Positions 10,958 to 21,434 of a stretch of DNA of 64,000 nt are shown piece after piece. The translations under genes were made by a program, and so were the position numbers. The notes beneath the pieces were generated by a model. It worked only from the letters and a program-made list of their open reading frames with translations, ran no database searches and was not told the origin of the DNA. Every line of letters starts with the position of its first letter. The stretch's first letter is position 1. The DNA comes from Isoetes taiwanensis (Eukaryota > Streptophyta > Lycopodiopsida > Isoetales > Isoetaceae): contig JAJEKV010000137.1 in the NCBI GenBank assembly GCA_021234155.1, forward strand, positions 620,001 to 684,000, written 5' to 3'.

Positions 10958-11118
10958 TATGTTATATTTTATTTATATAGGCTATGGTCCTCCATGAAAT
11001 ATTTTATTTCATTTAAGATATTTTATTTAAGATATAGGCTATGGTCATCCATTGAAACTCCGGATATCTTATATTTTATTTAAGATATAGGCTATGGTCA
11101 TCCATTGAAACTCCGCAT
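10958..11118 (+). repeat. Tandem repeat, about three units of 53-57 bp
   Basis: The motif ATAGGCTATGGTC(A/C)TCCAT recurs with phase marks at about 10984, 11041 and 11094 (periods 57 and 53). It is preceded by TATTTTATTTAAGAT and followed, in the last two units, by TGAAACTCCG. CTCCGGAT occurs again just after the third unit. Confidence 0.75.
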
Positions 11119-11119
11119 A

Positions 11120-12015
11120 ACTCCGGATTAGGACAACGTTAACGTTGAGAGGCCATTTTATAATGTGAATGTCAAGATAGGAACCGACAAGCAATGTGGT
11201 GTTAGTAATCATACGACAACAACAAGCAATGTCTCGTGAATGAGTAGGGCCTAAAGGGCAGTGCCAGTGTTGTGTGTTAGTCTCAGGGTCAAAGGGCCTC
11301 AAATGTTCAATGTCTACGTCACCAGTGTCCAATTTTACATTCATGCCTCACACGGGAGTAGAAATATTATTACATCCATGAATATAAAGGGTAAGTACAA
11401 TAGTCTTTACATTTTTGTCTCTTGTCATGATTCTTCTATGTGTGTTTTCATCTTTCCAATGCCTATATCTCATAGCAAGTTATGTTCTTTAACATATGCC
11501 GAAACCAACATTTTTACAATCATGTTATCTCGTACATGCCTACTTGTCACCAACATTTTTTTCGATGTCACGTTTGTCATGTTATCTCGAACATGTAACC
11601 ATGAGGGAATACGTGATATATATAATGCCTCATGAGGGGAATTAGGTTTTTCTTGGACCATTCGACTAATCCAGATTGGGTTGTAACTGGTCAAGCATAC
11701 GTTCCTACCCTTTACTTTAGAAGAGGAGTATCATAGGAAATTTGGAGACCTTATCAAAACTATCAAAAGTAGAGCATATCACATGTGAAGTGCTCAATGC
11801 TGTGATATTTGGTTTCCTTTGGTGCGTTTTTGAAATATAACATGCATTTCTGGAGTTGTGACAAAATATAACCTGTGAAGCAAATAAAATCACCCACTAA
11901 GATTAGGATAAATTCTCTTCGAAAAAAAATCGCCCACATATTAATTAAAAAAAATCTAGAAATACCAAATAATCGCCCATGGATAATAACATAAAAATAT
12001 TGAGTGTCCTTAATT
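11120..12015. other. No gene recognised
   Basis: AT-rich. ACAAGCAATGT occurs twice (11188, 11222), as does CATGTTATCTCG (11521, 11578). A 124-residue plus-strand frame at 11261-11635 has no recognisable domain and biased composition; I do not call it a gene. Confidence 0.3.
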
Positions 12016-12019
12016 TTTA

Positions 12020-12172
12020 CTCTGATTACTGCCACGGTTTTTCCCTCGAAAACTCTTCGGGGCAGGGGTTTTTTAATCCAGACAGTAATAAGTTTGCTGC
12101 GCTCCTTCATTGGGTCCCATAGGTCGATTGGTCTCTGTGGACGATAAAAATCATTCTTTTTTTCTTTCTTCA
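12020..12172 (+). mobile_element. LINE-tail family copy b
   Basis: Starts at ATTACTGCCACGGTTTTTCC. It continues through CTCGAAAACTCTTCGGGGC, a T-run, TAATAAGTTTGCTGCGCTCC, TTGGGTCCCATAGG and GGTCTCTGTGGACGATAAAA, and ends in a TTCTTT-rich pseudo-microsatellite. About 140 bp are shared with the 3' UTR of LINE-A. Its flanks are also shared with the copy at 61.95-62.09 kb, so these two descend from one insertion. Confidence 0.75.
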
Positions 12173-12234
12173 TAATTGTTGAAACAAATCTACACACAAC
12201 ACCCCTAGGCCCCGAAGGGGCGAATTTTTTTTTT

Positions 12235-12790
12235 GGCCCACACACCCTTCTATATATAAATACTCTCTGCATAATAATTTATCAAAAATTGTACATCCAA
12301 CCATTGTACATGACATCCAACATATAAGAAATTGAATCATTGAATTAAACCCCCTTAAACCCCTCCAGTTGTTTTTGCTGATATTCGTACAGGGTGTCCA
12401 ATGGTAGGCGAGGAATCCTACGTATATAGAAGAGAATAAGCTACCTCTCTGCATAACCTTTGTAAAAACTTGTATTCACAACTAGCAGTTAACTAAAACT
12501 TTCAATAAAATGAGTCGCACTTAACGATGGTTACGATCGTCCAAAATCGACATCCAATGGCTTGAGACTACCATTGGACGCCTTATAGAAATATCAACAA
12601 AAACAACTTTTCTTTCTTTTTTTTTTTTTTTTTTTTTTAGAGGGGTTTAGTTCAATGGTTCAGTTTCTTAGTATGTTGGATGTTATGTACAATGGTTGGA
12701 TGTACAATTTTTGACATATTGTTATTAGGACAATATTTATATATAGTAGGGTGCATGGTATATAGTAGAAGGCGTGTGTGCTACTTTCTT
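12235..12790. repeat. Long imperfect inverted repeat (foldback), arms about 130 bp
   Basis: The left arm (about 12235-12365) and right arm (about 12640-12790) are reverse complements. Marks are CCCACACACCCTTCTATATA versus TATATAGTAGGGTGCATGG, TTGTACATCCAACCATTGTA versus TACAATGGTTGGATGTACAA, and AAACCCCTCCAG versus TAGAGGGGTTT. The 275-bp centre contains a long T-run at about 12617-12638. A single further copy of the right arm lies at 61832-61915. It may be a foldback element or two repeat ends brought together. Confidence 0.7.
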
Positions 12791-12819
12791 AGTTCACAAA
12801 AGATCTAACCTTTACTGCT

Positions 12820-13760
12820 TATAAAAGGTTATAAAGCAGAAGTTGCAAGAGATACTAGAAAGAAGATCAAATGTATAAGGAACAATCGTGGAGGTAAATA
12901 CATGTCAGGATCATTTAGGAAATACTGTGTGAATAAAGGGATCAGAAGGAAAGTTACATGCAGCCACGCATCTCAACAAAATGGGATTACCGAAAGGAAA
13001 AATAGACTTATTCTAGACACAATTTAACATATGCTAAAATTATATGGACCTCCTGATTTCTATGGGAAGAAGTTGTTCAGGTTCAGTATACATTCAAAAT
13101 AGCATTCCACTCTCAAACATTGATGGTATTATAGTCGAGGAGTACTAGATCAGTAAGTTATGATTCATTTAAAGCTTTTGGTTGTTTTGCATTTGCTCAC
13201 ATTCCATAGGAATTAAGAACTAAACTTGGTGACATAGCTATACAAAGGTTTCATGTAGAGTATGTTGACTTGTCAAAAGGCTACAGAATTTGTCACCCAG
13301 AAAAGAGGACAATCATTATATATAGAGATGTTAAATCTGATCAAATAATCTTGTACAAAAATAGAAAGATTTTGAATATAAGACCTAACAGTGATGTTGA
13401 GAATAACATTTAGGAACTCAAGAAATTCAGACTGATATTGAAAATGATGATGAACTAGAGGAGATAAAAGAAAAAGAAGATTTTCAAAATACTCAGACAA
13501 CAAATGCAAAGACAAATGAAGAACAAAACTTTGTTTTAGATCAAGAACGTCTAATGCCAGAAATTTTTAAGAGAGGAAGAAGAATGAAAGTGGAATTCTT
13601 AAAGCAAGATGCAAAAGACATAAATACGAAGCAGTTAAGAAGAAAAGGTTAGAAAACATTGAATTGCATGAAATTATTTCTATTCTAGAACCTAATATTC
13701 CTAAAAGCTTTGAAGATGCAATGGCATCTATTGATTTGGTCTATGCAGAGAATTAAGATC
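12820..13760 (+). pseudogene. Ty1/copia polyprotein remnant (integrase core to start of RT)
   Basis: The plus strand, across stops and shifts, reads GYKAEVARDTRKKIKCIRNN, RGGKYMSGSF, the integrase signature HASQQNGITERKNR and the later copia landmarks AFGCFAFAHIP, GYRICHPEKRTIIIYRDV and EPNIPKSFEDAMAS. The order matches copia integrase C-terminus running into the RT N-terminus. The catalytic region is interrupted by several stops. LTRs were not identified around it. The C-terminal half is repeated in inverted orientation at 61.33-61.80 kb. Confidence 0.8.
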
Positions 13761-13781
13761 GACAATGTACAACACGCTTGT

Positions 13782-14100
13782 GGGAAGATGCACGACCAGA
13801 AAAATAATTTATGCTTTTAAGGCATATAATACCGTGGTCGTAATTGATGTTTTAGTATAGGCCTTCCTGACTAGCACATTACTTGTAGATGCGCATGTTT
13901 CCTGTTAAATTAAAATAAAAAAGGATTGGTTGGTCAATATAGGTTTCTTATAAAGGATTTTCCCAATGTAGACTTGTGTATAACTTGTAGAGGTGAATGT
14001 TTCCAATAGTGTTTTAGCAGTAGAGACGGAAAAAGTCCAATGTTTGTACCATAGAATTTTGTAAACAATAATAATAGGTATGACACCATTTGTCACGGAA
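13782..14100 (+). repeat. Dispersed repeat R1, copy 1
   Basis: Shared blocks include GGGAAGATG(C/T)ACGACC, TTTATGCTTT, AGACTTGTGTAT.ACTTGT, TTTCCAATAGT and GGAAAAAGTCCA. Other copies are at 22375-22640 (+), 34130-34390 (-), 38930-39200 (-) and 61075-61360 (-). It directly follows the copia remnant here and at 61 kb. Confidence 0.75.
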
Positions 14101-14480
14101 TGTAATTGGCCTTGCATTGCTTTGGTGAAGAAAATGATAATGTTAAATAACTTACATATGTAAATTCTTTGCTATATAGAGCCTTGAGCAACTTGATGCC
14201 TATATGTCATGGCTAAACAAAACAAGAGCTCCTGCTCTTGATAAAAACTGATTCTTATTCTAAATTTATGCATTTTCAGCTAATCACTGTAGCCAAAAGG
14301 GCATTTATAAATCAAGAAGGCCATTTTTTATTCCGGCATTGGTCCCATTTCAAGGACTTGGGCATTTCAGTAGTTTGTTTAGGTGGAAAGTGGAGAAACA
14401 CGTATGGCATAGCCACTATGTAGGGAGCATTTGGATTTCATACAAAACCAGCCTTTGTGCATGTTGTTGGCTTCCTTATG
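14100..14480 (-). pseudogene. BURP-gene fragment (truncated variant) with 3' flank
   Basis: On the minus strand, 14475-14330 reads like the BURP pseudogene at 32.39-32.51 kb: KAGFV, NAPYIVAMPYVF-like, PPKQTTEMP and KWDQ-like. It then leaves BURP homology at the same place as the truncated copy at 48.8 kb (CGGAATAAAAA.GGCC), joining directly to flanking DNA (GCTACA.TGATTAGCT). It therefore shares a deletion junction with the 48-kb copy. Confidence 0.65.
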
Positions 14481-14735
14481 AGATAGGCGAGAAGTCACGT
14501 ATAACTACCATCGACTTATATAAAGCTCGAGTTTAGTTACAACCTTCTATTGTCCATATATAATGTGATTATATTTTGGTATCTTATAATACGGTTAAAA
14601 TAGAAACAACTAATAAACAAGAAGCCAAATGCGAACTCGAAAATCTGGCGCTCTTAAGTTTTTGGTATGTTATAATGTGATTTAAACAAAAACAACTAAT
14701 AACTAAGAAGCCAAATGCAAACAAGGTGCTGCGCA
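14480..14735 (-). repeat. Copia-LTR-associated repeat R3, fragment
   Basis: The reverse complement matches 37310-37610 and 47250-47560: GAGATAGGCGAGAAGTCAC, AAAGCTCGAGTTTAGTTA, and two versions of AACAACTAATAA..AAGAAGCCAAATGC. It marks the downstream end of the BURP/LINE/copia cluster in this copy. Confidence 0.55.
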
Positions 14736-15018
14736 CGAGGGGTTGCCCTTCGATGACGCGAAAGTGTGTTTTTATGATTTCTGTTTCGGCATTTATTTTC
14801 ATGTTTTTTATTTGATTGTTCTTTAAGATTGAACTTGAATGCTGATTTGTTTTTTTCATCTGATTTGTCTCTTTTGATCGCTTATATATTGTAAGGGAGC
14901 AAGAAATAAGGATATAAGAATTGGAATTTGGACATTCTAATTTCCTTTGCTTTGTTTGCAATGTACATGGTGAAAGAACTTTGCTTTAGTAAAACATCAT
15001 TGGTTCTACAGCTATATC

Positions 15019-15083
15019 ATTGGTCTCCGTGGACGTTAAAAAAACTATTCTATTCTATTCTATTCTATTCTATTCTATTCTAT
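15019..15083 (+). mobile_element. LINE-tail family copy c, minimal, (TATTC)n terminus
   Basis: Only ATTGGTCTCCGTGGACGTTAAAA of the tail remains (15019-15041). It runs into AAACTATTC and then six further TATTC units. It is a severe 5' truncation with a pentanucleotide end. Confidence 0.75.
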
Positions 15084-15084
15084 A

Positions 15085-15690
15085 TCAAAACGTATAGCTT
15101 CCAAAATATAGCTTTATAACCTTTGGTAATTCCTCATAAATCCACTTTAAAATTCCTGGTTTATTACCCTTGGTCACGCAGGCGTCAAAATAGACCAATC
15201 CAAAACTCATAGCATACATTCGTGCTAGATTTTGGAGACTATAAAGTCGAGGAGCCATTTCTTGCAAATACAATTCCCTACAATATACAAAAATATATAT
15301 TTTAGAGTCAGAGATAAGATCGGAGGAAGAATACTTGTTTTATTCCCATACGTGCACACAAGAAATATGCAGGCATACAAACTGCAAACACAAAAATCAA
15401 GAAATTAGAAAAGATAAACAAAACAAGCTCGCTACCAAGACCCAAGGGTCGGGACCTGCACAGTAAATCTCTTATGGATGCTTTGGACCTAATATGGATT
15501 CGAGATGTACCAGACAACGTGTATGCAGCCGTCGACGCTGCTTGTGTCTTGGTTGTCCACATAAATTTTTACCCAATATATCTTTTTTTCCTATTTTAAT
15601 CAATGAGATAACAAAGTATTTTTCCAAGTCGTTACTAAAAGCTGGCAACGTCGGGCATCCATCACTAATCACATATACGAGGATATATTT
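15085..15690 (-). other. Coding-like minus-strand segments, unidentified
   Basis: A 62-residue frame (15273-15085) reads MAPRLYSLQNLARMYAMSF and GILKWIYEELPKVIKLYFGS, which has protein-like composition. Two overlapping frames at 15672-15308 do not resemble a known domain. I do not recognise the gene. It may be an exon remnant of an enzyme of primary metabolism, or chance. Confidence 0.2.
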
Positions 15691-15699
15691 TAATCAATC

Positions 15700-16660
15700 A
15701 TTTATTAGCTTGTAGTCGTTGGCTTTTAATGGCCTAGATAGATAAGATAAGATAGAATAGGCCCACGACAATAAGATACTTCATGTTTTAATAAATAGCT
15801 TATAGCCCATATAAGGTAAAGATTAAATGGATTCACTACTTATATTTAGGCACTCAAGTGAATATTTATTTATATATGCACAATTGAACATTGCCTTTTT
15901 GTTAACATTCCCTAGGGTCAACATTGGCATCCACATAACATGGGCCATTGTTTTTCCTTCGAAATTAAAACTGAGAGGGCAATTCATATGCTTTGCTTAG
16001 ATAAAAGTTGGGCTTTTTCTTTTTCTTCCCCTTTTTTTTTTGGGGATGATGAACTTTTGGAGGCTTTCACGAATTTGCATATCGTGGGAAATGTTTATGC
16101 AATCTGCATGAGTGGGGCATATTTAATAATGTAGTGGGGCATCTGAATATTTAGTCATGTAGCGGGACATATTTAGTCATGTAGAATTTGCACATAGTGG
16201 GCCATATTTAGGCAATGTCATGTTCACTATTAGGAAAAAAAGCAATCATGAACTTTGGGATCTTAAAGAAACTTTCATGGTTTAAACTAAGTATACCATC
16301 CATTTTGTACATTCCAAATTGAAGCACTCAAAGTAAATGTTGAATGGACTCACTACTTGTTTCTTGCCATGCACCATAACGCTAGACCATTCATTTTCGC
16401 GTTTACACCACTCATTGTGTTGAACACTAAACAAGATCATTCTACAATACACATATGATATACTCAACATTGCTACATGAAAAAAAAAATATGTACAATG
16501 GTCGTGAGGTAAAAATGGTGATAATGGTGATGGGAAGCACCAAAATAATCTTAAAGCATTTCTAGATGCAAATAGTTTTGCAAGATGCTTTAGATAGCAC
16601 CTTTCTAGATAGCATTTTCCATGTATGAAGGTAAGCAGTGCTTGATACTTAGGCAGATAA
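15700..16660. other. No gene recognised; small tandem repeat at 16112-16215
   Basis: GTAGTGGGGCATATTTA-type units recur four times between 16112 and 16215. The rest is AT-rich. A 135-residue minus frame (16689-16282) overlaps the end of the acid phosphatase pseudogene and has no domain of its own. Confidence 0.35.
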
Positions 16661-16674
16661 GTGTATCCTATGGA

Positions 16675-17740
16675 TGATGCTGCGTCCATTTATGTCATAG
16701 AAAATTAGGTGCAATTTGCGCGGACTAACAGAAATAGAGATGAAGCCTTGGCATCATAATAAAACTAGAGACCATTGTCATTGGCATTAGGGGCTATGCC
16801 TTTCTAGGCTTTAGAACCTCCACCACTTGTCACAAAGTGGAACTTGCTGCAAAAAGAAGCAAAACAATATTTAAAGCATTAGGCTAGCGAAAAACACACA
16901 ACAACTTGTAAGCAGTACAGATAAAGATGCAGAAAAAAGATGGGACAAATTTCACGAGAAAGGAAAAAAGAAAACAAAAATCATACCTTGTCGTCACGTT
17001 TCATGTATTCCAAGCAATGATCATGGCCATTAAGATACATATGCACGTTATGGGCCTAAAAAATCAATAAATGTCAGCACAGAGTTATGGAAGACAGTCA
17101 TGAAGGCATGTCAGTTTCTACTTGTTTTGATGAATGAGCCCATTTGGCCAGTTGATGAAAGAAGGATTTTTTTTAACAAGAAATATAAAACTATCCAGGC
17201 GGCCACAACATGACAGAAAGGCGGCATTTATCCAGTTTGAGGGAAAAAACAATACATAGCCTGTCACTCTACTAGTGGAGAGATGGATTTTTGCTGGTGA
17301 AATAAAAAGAGCAAAAGGAAAATTTAAGCTAGATCCTGCTTACTTCTAAAATGGAAAGGATCTGATTTACAACTTCAACTGTATCCCCATGATTGCCAAA
17401 GCTCCTAATAGTGTGGTGCCAACCACAATCTTCCATGTAGCTTTAGATGCCTCCAATGCGCTGCTCAGATTCTAAACCAATCCAAATTTTGCCGTTGGTT
17501 TTGTATTAGAACTATGGCCTCCTGTAATGACAGATCTCCTTTTTTTTCAGGACGGTTTTTCAGTCTAAAAAAAAAAATCTCTGTTGTAAGATCAAAATAA
17601 TACCTCTAGTTTTGCTTTGAGATGCTCTTCCCGAGGTTCAAGCCCTCTCCAATCACAGGGCTTAGAGTAGTTAGGGTTGAAATACTCGTCCACAAACGGG
17701 GTTGTGTCTATGAAAAAGAGCTCTAAGTATGCTGCCGAAG
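16675..17740 (-). pseudogene. Purple acid phosphatase (PAP3/7/8/17-like), 3' exons, broken
   Basis: Purple acid phosphatases are secreted or vacuolar Fe-Zn/Mn metallophosphoesterases that release phosphate. Four exons are readable. Exon A (17740-17604) encodes AAYLELFFIDTTPFVDEYF and CDWRGLEPREEHLKAKLE. Exon B (17471-17344) encodes SSALEASKATWKIVVG, then the conserved HHTIRS, but one base is missing between VVG and HH, shifting the frame at a metal-ligand motif. Exon C (17055-16987) encodes YLNGHDHCLEYMKRDDK with the NGHDHCLE signature. Exon D (16846 to about 16675) encodes KFHFVTSGGGSKA, then a TAG where tryptophan is expected, and later another stop before FYYDAKAS. Splice sites are canonical at each border (e.g. 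TTTTTTAG|GCC, AAG|GTATG). The N-terminal exons (GDWG, GDNFY, GNHDY) are absent, so this is a truncated dead copy. Confidence 0.88.
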
Positions 17741-17989
17741 CTGGGAAAAAGTAAAATTAAATACAACCTAGATGTTCATGTTTTTGGTAGATAAACCAGG
17801 ATAGATCATTTGATTCTGTAGGAGAAATATAAGAATATAAACCTTCAACAGATGCTTTTTGCAGATTTAAAGAAAGTTGAGAATCTCTTGTACAATGCCA
17901 TCTAGAGTCCACGAAGAGAGTGGGTAGCTAGTGGAGATAAGCGCCTCGGAGTAAAAAAAATAACTCTAACATCGTACATCGAGAAAAAT

Positions 17990-18165
17990 TTTCACTAATG
18001 AAGATATTTTTGAGCTTAGTTCAGCACTGAAAGACATTGGCCAGGCTAGGGAAGTGCATGCTTTTGCAGAGAAGAAATGGAAAGATAATGCAGTGGCGCA
18101 ATGGCAACTCTACCTACAATTTGCAACATCTCTACTGGCTGCATTTGCGAAAGATCGATGAAACT
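17990..18165 (+). other. Open coding-like segment, unidentified
   Basis: A stop-free plus frame without an ATG at its start reads FTNEDIFELSSALKDIGQAR, then EVHAFAEKKWKDNAVAQWQL and ATSLLAAFAKDR before TGA. The composition looks like a helical protein. I do not recognise it. It could be an exon remnant. Confidence 0.25.
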
Positions 18166-18470
18166 TGTGCGAGGTGGAAGCAGAGCGCTACATACTCAAA
18201 TGCTCGGGCTGGATAAAAATACATAATCGTGGACCAAGCTACTTCAGAAAACAAAACAGACAAACAGAAGCACGTCTAAGTACATTGAGAACTTCCACAA
18301 CCTGCATATTTATCATAAAATAACAGAAGTAGAATAGACACAAGAACATAGCTTAGTATGAAGCTTACAGTTTCAAGTTCTTCAATGTACTGCTTTGAAC
18401 ATAATATCCGAGAAGAATGTTGGAAGAGTGTGTGTTTGACGTTGAAGAATGATGGTAAATTATGTCTCGT

Positions 18471-18524
18471 CAATCCACAAGAAGAACATGCTTAATCAAT
18501 CCACAAGAAGAACATGCTTAAGTA
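18471..18524 (+). repeat. Tandem duplication, 26 bp x2
   Basis: CAATCCACAAGAAGAACATG begins at 18471 and again at 18497. Confidence 0.85.
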
Positions 18525-18568
18525 AGTCCAGATCTGTATGTTAGGAACTTTTTCTAGTCTGAGACTAT

Positions 18569-18716
18569 AATCGCATAGTATACATCATAGATACAGCTTC
18601 TACATAGATAGATGCCAATGGAATCAGAAAATGGAGAGTGTAATCGTGTAGTATACATCATAGATACAGCTTCTACATAGATAGGTGCCAATGGAATCAG
18701 AAAATGGAGAGAGCAC
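18569..18716 (+). repeat. Tandem duplication, 73 bp x2
   Basis: The unit TAATCG.GTAGTATACATC ... CAGAAAATGGAGAG occurs twice in a row. TACATCATAG starts at 18581 and 18654. Confidence 0.85.
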
Positions 18717-18962
18717 GGCCATTCCCTGTACACTATTACAAGCAAAAGCAAAAGAAATGTTTCAAAAACTTAAGGAACAGGACACATGCGGGAAAAAAAA
18801 GGGGGAAAAAATCCAGAAGAAAAAGGAGCAGAGACAAAAACCCATAGAGCAGGTTATAAAATCCTCTGGAAGGTCATGAAATTCTATATTCTAGAGAAAT
18901 GAATGGAGATCATACCTTGATCCTTTTAAGATAATCAATCTGAGTTCCTCCAATCTCCACCT

Positions 18963-19427
18963 TCAAGGACTAACAGAAAATTTTAAGCTCCCCATCAGCA
19001 GCATCATCGAGAACCAGCAATTTATACCGATGTGGAGGATAATCCTTAGAGGAAAAGGAGGCTTGCTATTCAACCATGGCGGTATCAGAAGCTCAACACA
19101 ATACATCAGACTGCTCAAAAAATACCCACATTCGCATAACAATATGACGATCACCCATGGCGCTCCAAGAACTTCTCTGTACTCTCTGCTATACCGACTG
19201 ATTTTAAAGCCCAAATATGCAGCAAAGGAAATCAGATGAGCAATAACCATGAAGCTGCTGAAAATGTAACGAATCAGAGGCTTGTATCTGATGCTGCTCT
19301 GTTTCTGATCCGCTACCTTTTCCAGCAAATGGGCTCGTGATAAAATCGACGTGATAAAATCAACCCCTGCACAGTAAATCTCGAATGCAAGCAGTAAATT
19401 AGCAAGTCGATCTTTCTTGAGCGACAC
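18963..19427 (-). CDS. Hypothetical four-helix membrane protein, 154 aa
   Basis: An uninterrupted minus-strand frame from ATG at 19427 to a stop at 18963. Four hydrophobic segments are apparent: residues about 9-30, 50-74, 88-113 and 126-148, separated by short charged loops (e.g. EKVADQKQSSIRYK and KISRYSREYREV). There is no signal peptide distinct from helix 1 and no motif I recognise. The length, even spacing of helices and lack of decay suggest a real or recently functional gene, but nothing in the sequence gives a role. A basic N-terminus (MSLKKDR) precedes helix 1. It is the longest undamaged frame that is not part of a transposon here. Alternatively it is one exon of a larger gene, since GTATGATCTC in minus orientation follows at about 18917. 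Confidence 0.45.
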   Translation of the reverse strand: MSLKKDRLANLLLAFEIYCAGVDFITSILSRAHLLEKVADQKQSSIRYKPLIRYIFSSFMVIAHLISFAAYLGFKISRYSREYREVLGAPWVIVILLCECGYFLSSLMYCVELLIPPWLNSKPPFPLRIILHIGINCWFSMMLLMGSLKFSVSP

Positions 19428-19439
19428 CTAATGCAGTGT

Positions 19440-19706
19440 GGAACCAGGGAGAGGTAGAATCTCCATCCTCACGTCTGCTTTTCGACTATTTCTCTCATGC
19501 TGATGGCCTCCATGCATCCAAACTTCCGGTTAGCCGGTATGCACAGCAGCCGCCTGGCAACAGGGACGACCTAGCATTTACAGCTTACAGCAGGTTTTTA
19601 GCAGTTTTTAGCATATTCTAGGCATATGTTAGCATATACCATGAATATGCCAAAAACCCACATAAACAAGGGATTGCCCCCCTAGGGGCAACCCAAAAAA
19701 TCACGC
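19440..19706. repeat. Dispersed repeat R2, second copy
   Basis: 19592-19706 matches the 4.38-4.54 kb repeat: GGTTTTTAGCAG, a GGCATATGTTAGCATAT/ATGAATATGCC stem, CCCACATAAACAAGGG, then GATTGCCCCCCTAGGGGCAA and CCCAAAAAATC. The 19440-19590 part is unassigned. Confidence 0.55.
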
Positions 19707-19889
19707 GTAGCACAACAACATCAAGCTTAGGTTCTTCTCGCATGTTGACAGAACATCATGCATGGATTCGTGAAAAAAAATCAACTTGCACATCATTTTT
19801 TTTTTGTTTTGTCTAGTTGATCAATGAAATGTGACTGACTAAAACAACTAATTTTATTAGTTAAAAGAGAAAGCAGAGCCTATCCTTGT

Positions 19890-21434
19890 CCTTCCCCTTT
19901 TTTTTTTTTGAAGGACGACAATCTATTATCAAGAGAAATCAAGATACATACAAAGGACACCTAAAGGACGAAATAGTCCAGTAAGCAAAACTGCCCATAC
20001 ACAGTGCATACTCAAACAACCAGCAAAGGTTGATCATGAATAGATGAAGAAATAACAACGGGAGCTTGAACCTGAGAAGAAGGTTGAACAGATGCCTGAG
20101 AGGCACGAGTATCTTGACAAAAGCTAGCAAAAGTCTCCTTGCCAGGAAACAAATGGGCTAATTCTGGACCATTCAGAAGCTTAAGATCCAACTTCTTATA
20201 CCAAGGCCCACTCCACCAGTATAGAATCTAGTAAAGGCGAGTCCACTGGCATTGAAATGCTAATCCTCGGACCATTCATGATGGAAGATGAGATATGAAC
20301 CCGAAGACCAGTTGCAATTGCAACTAGAAATTGATGAGCCATTGATCAGGAGGAAGATTAGGTATTGAGAACCAGCAAGACAACTTTAATTGCAAGGCAT
20401 CAATAATGCGCGAACCATATCTGGTGTAAAACCAGGAGAGTAATACTGGTACATCATATATTCTCCACCAAGTAGATCAATCCCTCTTAATACCAAAGAG
20501 TCCACTGCATCACTACTATCAAATATAATAAGAACAAAGTTTTTCACCAACAACTTGATGGACTGAAAAGGAGAAAGTTGAAGGTGTCTCAAAACCCAAG
20601 ATAACCAAATATAGAACCGTGAAAAATCTAAATCGCCACCAGTAAAATATCCAAGGACTGCAGATGAGGATAAGCTCTTAGCATACTTAATATGAGCTTG
20701 ATGGTCCACGTCAACCACAGGAATACCAGAAGCTTGAACTACATTTTGACAGTCAGACTGGTAAAAAATGTCATCTGGAGGCAATTGTTGTTGAAGCTAA
20801 GTCTGTCAAGCTTTCAATATGTCTAAGATCGCCGACAACTCATCCTTACTCTCTTCAAACAATACCTGTAAAGCAGTTCTTCTAGATGCACTAGATATAT
20901 CCTTACAAAAGCCAATCGCTAAATCTTTGATATGAAGGTTTTGCAACAGAATCAGATGACTTCCAAGTACTATCACTTATCTGAGGCTGAGAAACTATAT
21001 TAGGACTGGAGTCTGGACCGGTTTGATGAAAATTCCCATTAATTTCCACTTTACTCGCAACGCATTGCAAGGGAAGAAAATCACTGTCTTCAAGAACCAC
21101 TGGTGCAATCACCAATGAAGGCAAAGAACTTTCAACTGGATTATTTACCTCTTTTTGCGCAGCAACTGGGGGATCACGTATCACTAAGCAAGCGATAGAC
21201 TCACTCCATTTTGCCGCTGCCTTAGAAGCTGGAACAATATTTGTCTTTCCCATCTCTATGGCTGAAATCAAACAGGCCCAAATTTGCCCTCTAACCTGAT
21301 AGCAAAATCTAATAATATTGATACTGACTAAGAGCTCTCAGAACAAGCTTACCAAAGCACTAAAGATCATCAAAAAAAGAACCCAGATGCTCGAGTTACA
21401 AGGAAAAACACTGACAACCCTAGGCGCCATAGTC
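19890..21434 (-). mobile_element. LINE ORF1-like (DUF4283-type) retroelement, SD-C copy
   Basis: On the minus strand the ORF starts at MGKTNIVPASKAAAK (about 21253) and reads to WKSSDSVAKPSYQRFSDWLL. It resumes in other frames as DDIFYQSDCQNVVQASGIP, then DFSRFYIWLSWVLRHLQLSP, QSIKLLVKNFVLIIFDSSD and YMMYQYYSPGF. This order fits the DUF4283 RNA-binding region of plant LINE ORF1 proteins. No endonuclease or RT follows, so it is an ORF1-only derivative. The T-run at 19899-19908 is the poly-A end. Flanks AGAGCCTATCCTTGT (19875) and ACGAGCCTATCCATGT (21435) are the eroded target duplication also seen in SD-A and SD-B. Confidence 0.65.

Noticed and set aside
11261-11635. 124-residue plus-strand ORF as a gene
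   Set aside because: Repetitive underlying DNA (two CATGTTATCTCG blocks), odd composition and no domain.
15085-15273. Acyl-CoA oxidase fragment
   Set aside because: A faint resemblance in MAPRLYSLQNLARMYA only; no conserved motif could be confirmed.
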